A stretch of DNA of 64,000 nt, taken from positions 1-64,000 of the forward strand of contig NCHN01000007.1 of assembly GCA_002281875.1 (NCBI GenBank), given 5' to 3'. Positions within the stretch are counted from its first letter, which is position 1; every line of letters begins with the position of its first letter. The notes under the pieces were generated by a model. It saw nothing but the letters and a program-made list of their open reading frames with translations. It ran no database searches and had not been told where the DNA came from. A program made the position numbers and the translations under genes. This document shows, in pieces, positions 1 to 7,472 of this stretch. Origin of the DNA: Sphingobacteriia bacterium 24-36-13 (GTDB lineage Bacteria; Bacteroidota; Bacteroidia; Chitinophagales; Chitinophagaceae).

Positions 1-750
1 GATTTTGTTCAAAATCACTATATCGTACTTTGTACTAAGCAAGGTATTATCAAGAAAACTTCATTAGAAGATTTTAGCAGACCAAGAGCCAATGGAGTGA
101 ATGCTATTACCATTGTAGAAGGGGATGAATTGTTAGAAGCCAGATTAACCAATGGTTCTAGCGAAATCATGTTAGCAGTTAAGAGCGGACGTGCTATTCG
201 TTTCCCTGAAACTAAAGTGCGTTCAACTGGTAGAGGTGCCATTGGAGTAGCGGGTATTGAAGTAGATGATGCCACCGATGAAGTGGTTGGCATGATTTGT
301 GTAAATAAGGACGATACTGAGCGAACCATATTGGTGGTAAGTGAAAAAGGATACGGTAAAAGAACCGCCATTGAAGATTATCGTATTACCAATAGAGGAG
401 GTAAAGGTGTTAAAACCATTAACGTAACGGAGAAAACTGGAAGTTTGGTTGGCATACTTTATGTAAAAGAAGTAGAAGACCTAATCATTACTTGTAAATC
501 GGGCATTACCATTAGAACAGGTATTGTAGATATTAGGGAAGCTGGTAGAGCCACACAAGGTGTTAAATTGATTCGCTTAGATGAGGGCGATGAAATTGCA
601 GCCATTTCTCAAATTGAAGAGCAAGTAGTGGAAGAAGTAATAGCTGAAGATGGTGAAGTTGCTGAAGGCTTATCAGATTCTACTGATTCGGAAAATGCTA
701 GCGATGATGCTGGATTAAATATTGATAACAACGAACAACCCATTATTTAA
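1..750 (+). CDS. gyrA: DNA gyrase subunit A, C-terminal part (5' end outside window)
   Basis: This is the 3' end of gyrA; the frame is open from base 1, so the start lies upstream of the window. The visible 249 residues are blades of the GyrA C-terminal beta-pinwheel, which wraps DNA so that the GyrA2B2 enzyme can introduce negative supercoils using ATP. Diagnostic stretches are FSRPRANGVNAI, RSTGRGAIGVAGI, ITNRGGKGVKTI and GRATQGVKLIRL, the repeated blade signature. The last 40 or so residues form an acidic tail rich in Glu and Asp, a feature known to tune supercoiling in other GyrAs. ParC has a related but shorter pinwheel; the number and quality of blade repeats favour GyrA. The next gene begins 22 bases after the stop. 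Confidence 0.93.
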   Translation, partial: DFVQNHYIVLCTKQGIIKKTSLEDFSRPRANGVNAITIVEGDELLEARLTNGSSEIMLAVKSGRAIRFPETKVRSTGRGAIGVAGIEVDDATDEVVGMICVNKDDTERTILVVSEKGYGKRTAIEDYRITNRGGKGVKTINVTEKTGSLVGILYVKEVEDLIITCKSGITIRTGIVDIREAGRATQGVKLIRLDEGDEIAAISQIEEQVVEEVIAEDGEVAEGLSDSTDSENASDDAGLNIDNNEQPII

Positions 751-772
751 ATACACGATTAAAAACAACCAT

Positions 773-2140
773 ATGAAGTATTTTTTCTCCTTGTTGTTAA
801 GCATTGCAATCATTTCAGTTGCAACTGCACAGGATTTCAAGAAAGTTGAAACCAATGTTTATTTAAAAAAGTTTGAGGAAGCAAAAACCGAGATAGATAA
901 GTCTATGGCGGATCCTAAAAACCAGGCAAAAGCAGAAGGTTATTACTGGAAGTCTAGAATTTATGCTGCTTTGTTTCAAAATGAAGCAACCAGAGCAAAA
1001 TATCCTAACGCTGTTGAAGATGCACATGCAGCTTTTCAAAAATATGCTGAAATGGATCCTGCCTTAGCTAAAGTAAAAGAAAAAGGTGCTGATGGTTATT
1101 TTGATATGTATGCTACTTCATTTGGTGTAGGTATCAATAGTTTTAAAGAAAAGAAATACGATGCTGCTTCAAAGGAGTTTGAGAAAGCGGTTGTTTACAG
1201 TGATTATATCTTCAAAAATAAATGGGCAAGTTCTCAACAACCCTTTGATACTACTTCAATTTTGTATTGTGCTTATTCTTTTCAGAATGCACAAAAGCCG
1301 GATGATGCAGTTAAATATTATACTCGTTTAGCTGAAAGTAAAGTAACAGGAGAGGGCTTTGCTGATATTTATAAATACTTAGTTGATTATAATACGAAGA
1401 AAAAGAATAAAGAAGGCTTTGATAAATACATGGCCTTGGGTAAAGAAGTGTACCCTGCTGAAAACTGGGAAGATTTTGAAATTGAATACATAGACCAGAA
1501 CTATGATTTAGCAGGAAAAACAGCATTATATGATGAAATGGATGCTGCAGGCACTTTAACTGAATCAAAATATTTACAGTTTGGCGATGTGTTTGTTTCA
1601 GTAAGAAATGAGGATGGGGTAGACAGTGCAACAATTGATAAGTACAATCGCAAAGCAATTGATGCATTCAAAAAAGCATATGGCAAAAACAATAACAATG
1701 CAATTGCTGCATTTAACGTAGGTGTTACTTATTATAATTTCTTCAATTTAGAAGATGATAAGTATGCTGCTAACATTAAAAAATTACAAGAGATTAATGC
1801 CAGCAAACCTGTAATTAAAGATCCAAAGAAAAAAGCAGCTGCTGAAGCTGAGCATAAAGCAAAAGTGGATGCCATTAAAAATGCAAATGCTGCTATCGAA
1901 AAAGTTTCTATGGAAAATGTAGATATAGCTGCTGAGTGGTTATCGAAATCTTTTATGATTTTAAAAGATAAAACTCCTCGTACCAATACAGAGAAAAGTG
2001 TTATTAATAAATCAGTTGACTTTATTGCCAATATTTATTATTATAAAATGGGTCGTGTAAGAGGTAAGGATGCTAAATTGTTTGATCAATACGAAGCCAA
2101 ATACAAAGAGTTTGATGCTTTGCACTCAACATTCAAATAG
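773..2140 (+). CDS. secreted TPR-like protein of unknown function
   Basis: The protein has 455 residues. The start is placed at the ATG before KYFFSLLLSIAIISVATAQ, because that gives a clean Sec signal peptide with a cleavage site after ATAQ; an ATG 51 bases upstream, inside gyrA, would bury it. The mature protein is highly charged, Lys/Ala/Tyr-rich and mostly helical, with segments such as EGYYWKSRIYAAL and KYDAASKEFEKAVVYSDYIF that look like degenerate tetratricopeptide repeats. Such proteins are usually periplasmic or outer-membrane-associated scaffolds. It lies directly behind gyrA and 3 bases ahead of the sugar dehydrogenase gene, so the latter two are probably cotranscribed. No catalytic motif is visible and the function is unknown. 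Confidence 0.8.
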   Translation: MKYFFSLLLSIAIISVATAQDFKKVETNVYLKKFEEAKTEIDKSMADPKNQAKAEGYYWKSRIYAALFQNEATRAKYPNAVEDAHAAFQKYAEMDPALAKVKEKGADGYFDMYATSFGVGINSFKEKKYDAASKEFEKAVVYSDYIFKNKWASSQQPFDTTSILYCAYSFQNAQKPDDAVKYYTRLAESKVTGEGFADIYKYLVDYNTKKKNKEGFDKYMALGKEVYPAENWEDFEIEYIDQNYDLAGKTALYDEMDAAGTLTESKYLQFGDVFVSVRNEDGVDSATIDKYNRKAIDAFKKAYGKNNNNAIAAFNVGVTYYNFFNLEDDKYAANIKKLQEINASKPVIKDPKKKAAAEAEHKAKVDAIKNANAAIEKVSMENVDIAAEWLSKSFMILKDKTPRTNTEKSVINKSVDFIANIYYYKMGRVRGKDAKLFDQYEAKYKEFDALHSTFK

Positions 2141-2143
2141 TAT

Positions 2144-3298
2144 ATGATTAACCGTACCCTAATTTTATCCATAGCATTTGCGGGTATCTTTTCTTGTTCC
2201 ACTAGTAAAAAAGAAGGAGCAGTAGAAGATACTTCGCAAATGACTACTGAGCCAAGCGTTAAAACCGAACAGTTGATCACTGGCTATGAAGTGATTTGGG
2301 GTATGGATTTTTTACCCAATGGTGATTTGCTTTTCACAGAAAAGAAAGGGAAGCTGCATCGCAAAAGCGGTGATAAAATCACCGAAATAACTGGATTACC
2401 AACTATTAATACCAGCGGTCAAGGAGGATTGTTAGACGTTCGCGTTTCTCCTCAATTTAACAGCAATGGCTGGGTATTCATTAGTTATGCTGGCAATCAT
2501 CCAGGTGGTGGCGGAAGTTTTAATTTGATGCGTTTTAAATTAGTGAACGATCAAATTACCGAACCCAAAATTTTATTGACTTCTAATTCGGCCAACACGA
2601 TGACTGGACATTATGGAAGTCGTATTGATTTTGATGAAGCAGGTAATTTATTTGTAAGTATTGGGGAAGGAGGTTCTACCAGTTATGGTGGAGCGAATTC
2701 GCCGAATAAAAATGCCCAAGACGTTAATAGTACTTGGGGTAAAGTGCATCGACTTACACAAGATGGTGGCATACCAGCCGGAAATCCAATACTAGCAGGT
2801 AATACAGCCCCAACAACCGTTTACAGCTACGGACACCGTAATCCACAAGGCTTGGTCTATAATCCATTTACAAAAGATATTTGGGAAGCCGAACATGGAC
2901 CAAAAGGTGGGGATGAAGTAAACATTATTAAAGCAGGAAACAACTACGGATGGCCCTTGGTTTCCTATGGTGTGAATTACGATGACAAACCAGTTTCTGC
3001 GAGCCCAACCATGGCAGGTGTTACAGACCCAGTTCATAAATGGATACCATCCATTGGTGCATGTGGAATGGCATTCATTACCGATAAAAAATTCAAAAGC
3101 TGGACCGGCAATTTATTGGTGGGCGGCTTAGCATTACAATATTTAGCCCGCCTTGAAATCAAGGACAACAATGTGGTGAAAGAACACAAGCTCCTCGATA
3201 AAGTAGGTCGTATTCGTCATGTGCGCCAAGCACCCGATGGCTCCATTTATGTTTCTATTGAAGGGCCGGGAAGGATAGTAAGGTTGGTGCCGGAGTAA
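2144..3298 (+). CDS. PQQ-dependent sugar dehydrogenase family lipoprotein
   Basis: The 384-residue protein belongs to the soluble glucose/sorbosone dehydrogenase beta-propeller family (GSDH, like Acinetobacter sGDH and E. coli YliI). The N-terminus MINRTLILSIAFAGIFSC is a lipoprotein signal with lipid-accepting Cys18, so it is membrane-anchored on the periplasmic side or exported to the outer membrane. Family signatures are YGHRNPQGL near residues 229-237, which contains the catalytic-type His, followed by EAEHGPKGGDEVN and NYGWP. Family enzymes oxidise aldose sugars using pyrroloquinoline quinone; the actual substrate is not predictable and PQQ would have to be synthesised or scavenged. It starts 3 bases after the TPR-like gene. 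A hairpin terminator follows. Confidence 0.85.
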   Translation: MINRTLILSIAFAGIFSCSTSKKEGAVEDTSQMTTEPSVKTEQLITGYEVIWGMDFLPNGDLLFTEKKGKLHRKSGDKITEITGLPTINTSGQGGLLDVRVSPQFNSNGWVFISYAGNHPGGGGSFNLMRFKLVNDQITEPKILLTSNSANTMTGHYGSRIDFDEAGNLFVSIGEGGSTSYGGANSPNKNAQDVNSTWGKVHRLTQDGGIPAGNPILAGNTAPTTVYSYGHRNPQGLVYNPFTKDIWEAEHGPKGGDEVNIIKAGNNYGWPLVSYGVNYDDKPVSASPTMAGVTDPVHKWIPSIGACGMAFITDKKFKSWTGNLLVGGLALQYLARLEIKDNNVVKEHKLLDKVGRIRHVRQAPDGSIYVSIEGPGRIVRLVPE

Positions 3299-3319
3299 TT
3301 TATTCTAAATATCTTTTTG

Positions 3320-3350
3320 AAAGGCTATTCATTGATTAGCCTTTTTTTCT
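3320..3350 (+). terminator. Rho-independent terminator after the sugar dehydrogenase gene
   Basis: An 8-bp perfect stem (aaaggcta / tagccttt, 3320-3327 and 3337-3344) with a 9-base loop is followed by a T-run. It lies 21 bases after the stop of the preceding gene and closes that transcript before the repeat-rich segment. Confidence 0.75.
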
Positions 3351-3360
3351 TCCCATTCTG

Positions 3361-3380
3361 TTGTGCGCTATTTAACATAA
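3361..3380 (+). repeat. 20-bp direct repeat, left copy
   Basis: The sequence ttgtgcgctatttaacataa occurs here and again, identically, at 4183-4202. The two copies bracket the small gene and its inverted repeats. Each contains atttaac, which fits the RYYYAAC pattern of an integron attC outer box, and each has a downstream partner reading ttatgtt (3545-3551 for this copy) that can pair with its aacataa. Confidence 0.85.
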
Positions 3381-3551
3381 AAGTTTGTTATAAGTGTTTT
3401 CAATTTCCTTGGCGTCGGTATGTTGCGAATTTAATGGCAATAAGTGCCAGCGATTTGACTTCTTTAAATTCGCAACATACCGACGCCCAAACGTTCACGA
3501 AGTGAACTCACTAGGAAATTATTGAAAACAATTATAACTCAATATTATGTT
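3374..3551. repeat. large imperfect palindrome with a perfect 24-bp inner stem
   Basis: The inner arms 3411-3434 and 3464-3487 are exact reverse complements (24 bp, beginning ggcgtcggtatgttgcgaat). The 29-base loop itself contains a 5-bp stem (tggca/tgcca at 3435-3439 and 3445-3449). Outside them, 3387-3410 and 3513-3538 pair imperfectly, and aacataa (3374-3380) pairs with ttatgtt (3545-3551). A folded single strand would be a long bulged hairpin. This is far larger than a transcription terminator and has no T-run. Confidence 0.85.
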
Positions 3552-3620
3552 ACTTAGGTAGCGTTGTGTAGGGGCTATTGTAATTTGCGTTAGCACAATA
3601 GACCCGATGTTGGCTGAAAA

Positions 3621-3642
3621 GGGGGAAAGAAGTATATTGGGG
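3621..3642 (+). repeat. 22-bp inverted repeat, left end
   Basis: The left copy starts gggggaaagaagtata and ends gggg. Its reverse complement occurs at 4161-4182 with 20 of 22 positions identical. The pair closely encloses the 498-base gene: 14 bases before its start and 6 bases after its stop. Confidence 0.85.
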
Positions 3643-3656
3643 TAAATTTCAATACA

Positions 3657-4154
3657 ATGACTCCAGATGAAGTATTAGAAAAAAATAAAAAAGAAAGCGA
3701 AAATAGGATAAAGAGAAATGTAGATTATATAGTATCTAAAATTGAGGAAAACGCATATTACCAAACAGAGTTTAAAAGAGAAATATTGACTCAAAATGAA
3801 TGGTACAATATTATACATAAAATTCAAGAAGATGGTAGATACTTAGCTGTTCAAGATGGCAGCAATTTAATATGGAGATTATTTAAAAACCCAAATTACG
3901 AGTTAAATAAAAGCATACTACTAACAAACAAAGTACAAGTAGTTTCCGTATTTACTACAATATTTACCCTTGGAATTACAATAGGAATTCAGTTTATGAG
4001 TTATCTAACTCAAGTTAAAGAGATAGGAATTCAAAGAGAACAATTAGAAATGCAGAAAGTGAGCCAAAGACAAGAATTCCTGAAGATATACGAAATAAAA
4101 GAGGGCATGACTTCCAATCAAAGAAAACTTGATTCAGTTCTGCTTTTAAAGTAG
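3657..4154 (+). CDS. small predicted membrane protein inside a repeat-bounded cassette
   Basis: The 165-residue protein has no family I recognise. Residues 1-85 are charged and soluble. Within them, an ITQ..WYNIIHKIQEDGRY-like stretch followed by LIWRLFKNPNYEL resembles the wing-helix tail seen in small wHTH-plus-membrane proteins common in Bacteroidota, but this is only a resemblance. Residues about 91-113 form one transmembrane helix, followed by a Gln/Glu-rich, probably coiled-coil segment (VKEIGIQREQLEMQKVSQRQEF). The reading frame is intact and Lys/Ile/Asn-rich. It is isolated from neighbouring operons by a terminator and repeats on both sides. No Shine-Dalgarno or clear promoter is seen. 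Function unknown; a passenger gene of a mobile cassette is the best guess. Confidence 0.65.
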   Translation: MTPDEVLEKNKKESENRIKRNVDYIVSKIEENAYYQTEFKREILTQNEWYNIIHKIQEDGRYLAVQDGSNLIWRLFKNPNYELNKSILLTNKVQVVSVFTTIFTLGITIGIQFMSYLTQVKEIGIQREQLEMQKVSQRQEFLKIYEIKEGMTSNQRKLDSVLLLK

Positions 4155-4160
4155 CAAACA

Positions 4161-4182
4161 CCCCTTTATACTTCTTTCCCCC
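4161..4182 (-). repeat. 22-bp inverted repeat, right end
   Basis: This is the partner of 3621-3642 in inverse orientation, with two mismatches in the tt/aa pair before the last four bases. It ends exactly where the right 20-bp direct repeat begins. Confidence 0.85.
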
Positions 4183-4202
4183 TTGTGCGCTATTTAACAT
4201 AA
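4183..4202 (+). repeat. 20-bp direct repeat, right copy
   Basis: This is identical to 3361-3380 (822 bases apart). Its last seven bases aacataa (4196-4202) pair with ttatgtt at 4221-4227, giving a short stem with an 18-base loop. This right-hand site is compact, whereas the left site carries the long palindrome. The remaining bases up to the next gene (4228-4358) show nothing further. Confidence 0.85.
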
Positions 4203-4358
4203 TATTAATTATAAGAAATGTTATGTTCAGTAAATAAGTTGATTATCAAGTGATTAGATTGTAATATGCAGTCCCTGAGGATTATTTGCTTTGCAATTCT
4301 TGGGATAAGAATAAAACAATGCCTACATTTAAAACTCTAAACTTTAAAGCAATCATTC

Positions 4359-5372
4359 ATGTTCTCTAGAAGAAAATTTTTACAAGTTGGAAGCCTTGGA
4401 ATTGGCAGTTTTTCTATAGCTGGTTTTGCGCCTAAATATGCGGGGAAAAAGCCAATTGTTTTATCTACCTGGGACGCTGGTATTCGAGCTAATAAAGCTG
4501 CTTGGAATGTCTTAAAAAATAATGGTCGTGCTTTGGACGCTGTTGAGCAAGGTGTAATGGTTACAGAAAATGAACAAAACTGTTGCGTGGGTTTAGGTGC
4601 TAATCCAGACAGAGACGGTTACGTTACGCTAGATGCATCCATCATGGATGAATTTGCAAATTGTGGTAGCGTGGCTTGTTTAGAAAGAATTAAGCATCCC
4701 ATTTCAGTTGCTCGTAAAGTGATGGAAAATACCCCTCATGTAATGTTGGTGGGGCAAGGTGCGCAGCAATTCGCTTTATCTCAAGGCTTTACTTTAGAAA
4801 AAGATGGATTGTCTGAAGGTGCTGAACGTGAATACAAAAAATGGTTACAGAAAAGTGAATATAAGCCTGGAATCAATAGAGAAAATAAAGAAAATCAAAT
4901 AGCAGCTGCTCCTGCCCGATTATCCGACGGTTCTTGGAACCATGATACCATCGGCATGATTGCTTTGGATGCCAACGGCAATTTAAGTGGCAGTTGTACT
5001 ACTAGCGGAATGGGTTTTAAAATGCGTGGACGTGTGGGTGATTCTCCAATCATTGGTGCAGGATTATTTGTAGACAATGAAGTGGGTGCTGTTGTTGCAA
5101 CGGGTCAAGGGGAAGACATTATTCGTATGGGTGGAGCGCATACCGTAATGGAATTCATGCGCCAAGGTTTGTCTCCTGAAATGGCTTGTAAAAAAGCAAT
5201 CGAACGGTTGCTTAAAATTAAAGGCAGTAAGGCTAAAGAAATTCAAGCTTGCATGATTGCCATTAATAAACAAGGAACTTATGGCGGGTACGCTTTACAA
5301 AAAGGATTTAATTATGCAGTATGTTATGCAGACGATAAAAATATTTTAGTAGACAGTAAATTTTTGATTTAA
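4359..5372 (+). CDS. N4-(beta-N-acetylglucosaminyl)-L-asparaginase (glycosylasparaginase), Tat-exported
   Basis: The 337-residue protein is an Ntn-hydrolase of the glycosylasparaginase family. These enzymes cleave the GlcNAc-Asn bond of degraded N-glycoproteins and mature by autocleavage before the nucleophilic Thr. That Thr is T197 in HDTIGMIALD, followed by the hallmark GRVGDSPIIGAGLFVDN and ATGQGEDI. The N-terminus MFSRRKFLQVGSLGIGSFS carries a twin-arginine motif, so export is folded, by Tat, to the periplasm. This matches human AGA and Elizabethkingia glycosylasparaginase better than plain isoaspartyl peptidases, which lack the GRVGDSP context. cutC begins 3 bases after the stop, suggesting cotranscription without an obvious functional link. 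Confidence 0.88.
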   Translation: MFSRRKFLQVGSLGIGSFSIAGFAPKYAGKKPIVLSTWDAGIRANKAAWNVLKNNGRALDAVEQGVMVTENEQNCCVGLGANPDRDGYVTLDASIMDEFANCGSVACLERIKHPISVARKVMENTPHVMLVGQGAQQFALSQGFTLEKDGLSEGAEREYKKWLQKSEYKPGINRENKENQIAAAPARLSDGSWNHDTIGMIALDANGNLSGSCTTSGMGFKMRGRVGDSPIIGAGLFVDNEVGAVVATGQGEDIIRMGGAHTVMEFMRQGLSPEMACKKAIERLLKIKGSKAKEIQACMIAINKQGTYGGYALQKGFNYAVCYADDKNILVDSKFLI

Positions 5373-5375
5373 GCC

Positions 5376-6092
5376 ATGCTTTTAGAAATATGTGTTTTTA
5401 ATACCGCAACAGCCATTGCTGCTGAGCAAGCTGGTGCTGATAGAATTGAATTGTGTGAGAATTATGCCAATGGTGGTACAACTCCTTCGTATGGTTATTT
5501 AAAAACTGTCAGAGAAAAAATTAGTATTCCTGTTTTCCCAATGATACGACCTCGTGGTGGAGATTACTTTCATACACAGGATGAAATAAACATTATTCTG
5601 AAAGATATTTTGCTTTGCAAAGAATTACAATTTGAAGGTGTGGTATTTGGTTTGTTAAATCAAGATGGTAGCATTGATAAAGAAAATACTGCAAAATTAG
5701 TTGAAGCTGCTTATCCTTTAGATGTAACATTTCATAGGGCTTTTGATCGTTGTAAAGATCCTCAAGAATCACTTGAAACGCTTATCCAGTGCGGATGTAC
5801 GAGAGTATTAACTAGTGGCCAATATCCAAAAGTAACGGATGGTTTACCATTAGTAAAAACCTTGGTTGAACAAGCAAATGATCGAATCATCATCATGCCT
5901 GGTAGTGGATTAAATAGCAGCAATGTGCAACATATTATTGACACTGCAAGTGTGACTGAAGTACATACTTCTGCAAGAATCAGAATACCTAGTACTACCG
6001 CATTTCGCAATCCACTAATGCCAGAAGATTTTGATATTGATTTTGTAGATGTCAATGAAATAAAAAAAATAAAGTCCATCATAAACCAATAA
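5376..6092 (+). CDS. cutC: copper homeostasis protein CutC
   Basis: The 238-residue protein is a full-length CutC-family TIM barrel. The N-terminus LLEICVFNTATAIAAEQAGADRIELCENYANGG and the later segments VFPMIRPRGGDY and VTFHRAFDRC are characteristic. CutC is cytoplasmic and was originally linked to copper tolerance in E. coli; its exact biochemical activity, whether metal binding or enzymatic, remains unsettled in the family. It follows the glycosylasparaginase gene with a 3-base gap and converges on serA, whose stop lies about 30 bases further on. No strong terminator is visible between the convergent genes. Confidence 0.9.
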   Translation: MLLEICVFNTATAIAAEQAGADRIELCENYANGGTTPSYGYLKTVREKISIPVFPMIRPRGGDYFHTQDEINIILKDILLCKELQFEGVVFGLLNQDGSIDKENTAKLVEAAYPLDVTFHRAFDRCKDPQESLETLIQCGCTRVLTSGQYPKVTDGLPLVKTLVEQANDRIIIMPGSGLNSSNVQHIIDTASVTEVHTSARIRIPSTTAFRNPLMPEDFDIDFVDVNEIKKIKSIINQ

Positions 6093-6123
6093 TGAACTTT
6101 ACTGAATTTGGGTAAAATATGTA

Positions 6124-7362
6124 TTAATAAAGCATACGAACTTTAATGGTAGACTTTACAGACTTTAATAATTCAATGGCTGTTTTAGATAATTTCTTTT
6201 CTATATCAAGTACTACATAACCGATGTCTTCATTGGTTTTGAGGTACTGCCCAACTATATTTATTTTGTTTTTAGACAAAGCAGTATTGATGGCACTTAA
6301 TACGCCGGGCACATTGTGGTGTACATGTAAAATTCGGTGTGTTCCTTCTATCGGTGGCAATCCAATAGCAGGCACGGTATGTGAACCATTGGTGATGCCT
6401 CTTTCTAAATATTGGAATAATTTGATGCTTACATCTTCCCCTATATTTTGCTGTGCTTCTTCTGTTGAACCACCAATATGTGGAGTCAATAAAACGTTTT
6501 TCAATCCTTGAACTGGGCTTTCAAAATGATCGCCATTTTTTTCAGGCTCCCAAGGAAATACATCAATGGCTGCACCACTGATATGCTTTTCTTCAATTGC
6601 ATTAGCCAATGCTTTTAAGTCTACCACTTCTCCCCTTGCATAGTTAATCAATATGGCGCCAGGCTTCATTTGCTTGATGGCATTTTTATTAATCAACAAT
6701 TTGGTTTCCGGAGTTTCAGGTACATGTAAAGAAACAATATCCGCATGGTTCAACACTTCTTTCATGTTCTTAGCAGCAGTTGCATTACCCAATGGTAGCT
6801 TGGTTTCTGTATCGTAAAACAATACTTTCATGCCTAATGCTTCAGCCAATACACTTACCTGAGATCCAATATTTCCATATCCAATTAATCCTAAGGTTTT
6901 ACCCCTTAATTCATAACTGCCTTTGGCCTCCTTCATCCAGATTCCTTGATGCGCAGCCATATTCTTGTCGGGTATTCTTCTGATTAACATGACACTAGCA
7001 CCAATTACCAATTCTGCTACACTTCTTGTGTTACTATAAGGTGCATTAAAAACCGCCACCCCTTTTTGTGTTGCCGCTTTTAAATCTACTTGGTTCACAC
7101 CAATACAAAAACAGCCAATGGCTTGTAGCTTGGTTGCAGCGTCTAGTACTTTTTTGGTAATCAATGTTTTTGAACGAATGCCAATCAGGTGAACGTCTTT
7201 AATTTCTTTTATTAGTTCTTCTTCACTTAATGCGCCACTCAATTTTCGAATATTCGTATAACCGTTTTGCTTAAACTGTTGAACGGCTTTATCGCTAATA
7301 TTCTCTAAAAAAAGAATATTAATGCGCTCTTTTGGATAGCTGGTGCTTGCTTGCTTGCTCAT
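6124..7362 (-). CDS. serA: D-3-phosphoglycerate dehydrogenase
   Basis: The 412-residue enzyme catalyses the NAD-dependent oxidation of 3-phosphoglycerate to 3-phosphohydroxypyruvate, the first step of serine synthesis. The Rossmann glycine motif GYGNIG is at residues 161-166. The catalytic trio is Arg243 (YARGEVVD), Glu272 (PWEPE) and His295 (TPHIGGST), within three positions of the E. coli SerA numbering. A C-terminal ACT domain (RILHVHHNVPGVLSAIN) indicates allosteric control, classically feedback by serine. Length and architecture match the short, E. coli-like SerA type. It is transcribed divergently from the serine-hydrolase lipoprotein gene. Confidence 0.93.
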   Translation of the reverse strand: MSKQASTSYPKERINILFLENISDKAVQQFKQNGYTNIRKLSGALSEEELIKEIKDVHLIGIRSKTLITKKVLDAATKLQAIGCFCIGVNQVDLKAATQKGVAVFNAPYSNTRSVAELVIGASVMLIRRIPDKNMAAHQGIWMKEAKGSYELRGKTLGLIGYGNIGSQVSVLAEALGMKVLFYDTETKLPLGNATAAKNMKEVLNHADIVSLHVPETPETKLLINKNAIKQMKPGAILINYARGEVVDLKALANAIEEKHISGAAIDVFPWEPEKNGDHFESPVQGLKNVLLTPHIGGSTEEAQQNIGEDVSIKLFQYLERGITNGSHTVPAIGLPPIEGTHRILHVHHNVPGVLSAINTALSKNKINIVGQYLKTNEDIGYVVLDIEKKLSKTAIELLKSVKSTIKVRMLY

Positions 7363-7413
7363 AAATGCAAAATAATGTTATCTATTCTTATACCATGCGC
7401 ATAGTTTTCCACG

Positions 7414-7447
7414 TTGGTAGTATAAGAAGCCACCATGGTTATCTTTG
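7414..7447 (+). promoter_or_regulatory. predicted Bacteroidota-type promoter for the serine-hydrolase gene
   Basis: A TTG at 7414-7416 and TATCTTTG at 7440-7447 (consensus TAnnTTTG) are separated by 23 bases. Transcription would start around 7453, leaving a leader of about 20 bases. Confidence 0.5.
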
Positions 7448-7472
7448 TACTAATTCTAACCCTATATAATAA

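Larger units (their letters stand above)
3299..3656. other. repeat-rich non-coding segment ahead of the small cassette-like gene
   Basis: The stretch has no credible gene. It holds a terminator (3320-3350), a 20-base direct repeat (3361-3380), a large imperfect palindrome (about 3374-3551) with a perfect 24-bp inner stem, a small 6-bp hairpin (3493-3498 with 3502-3507), a 7-bp stem (3575-3581 with 3595-3601) and the left 22-base inverted repeat (3621-3642). A short frame over 3317-3505 simply reads through the palindrome and is not considered a gene. Confidence 0.8.

Noticed and set aside
722..772. Upstream start for the TPR-like protein inside gyrA
   Set aside because: It would place 17 polar residues ahead of a clean signal peptide.
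3317..3505. Plus-strand frame of 62 residues after the sugar dehydrogenase gene
   Set aside because: It runs through a terminator and the large palindrome, and its start and composition are not gene-like.
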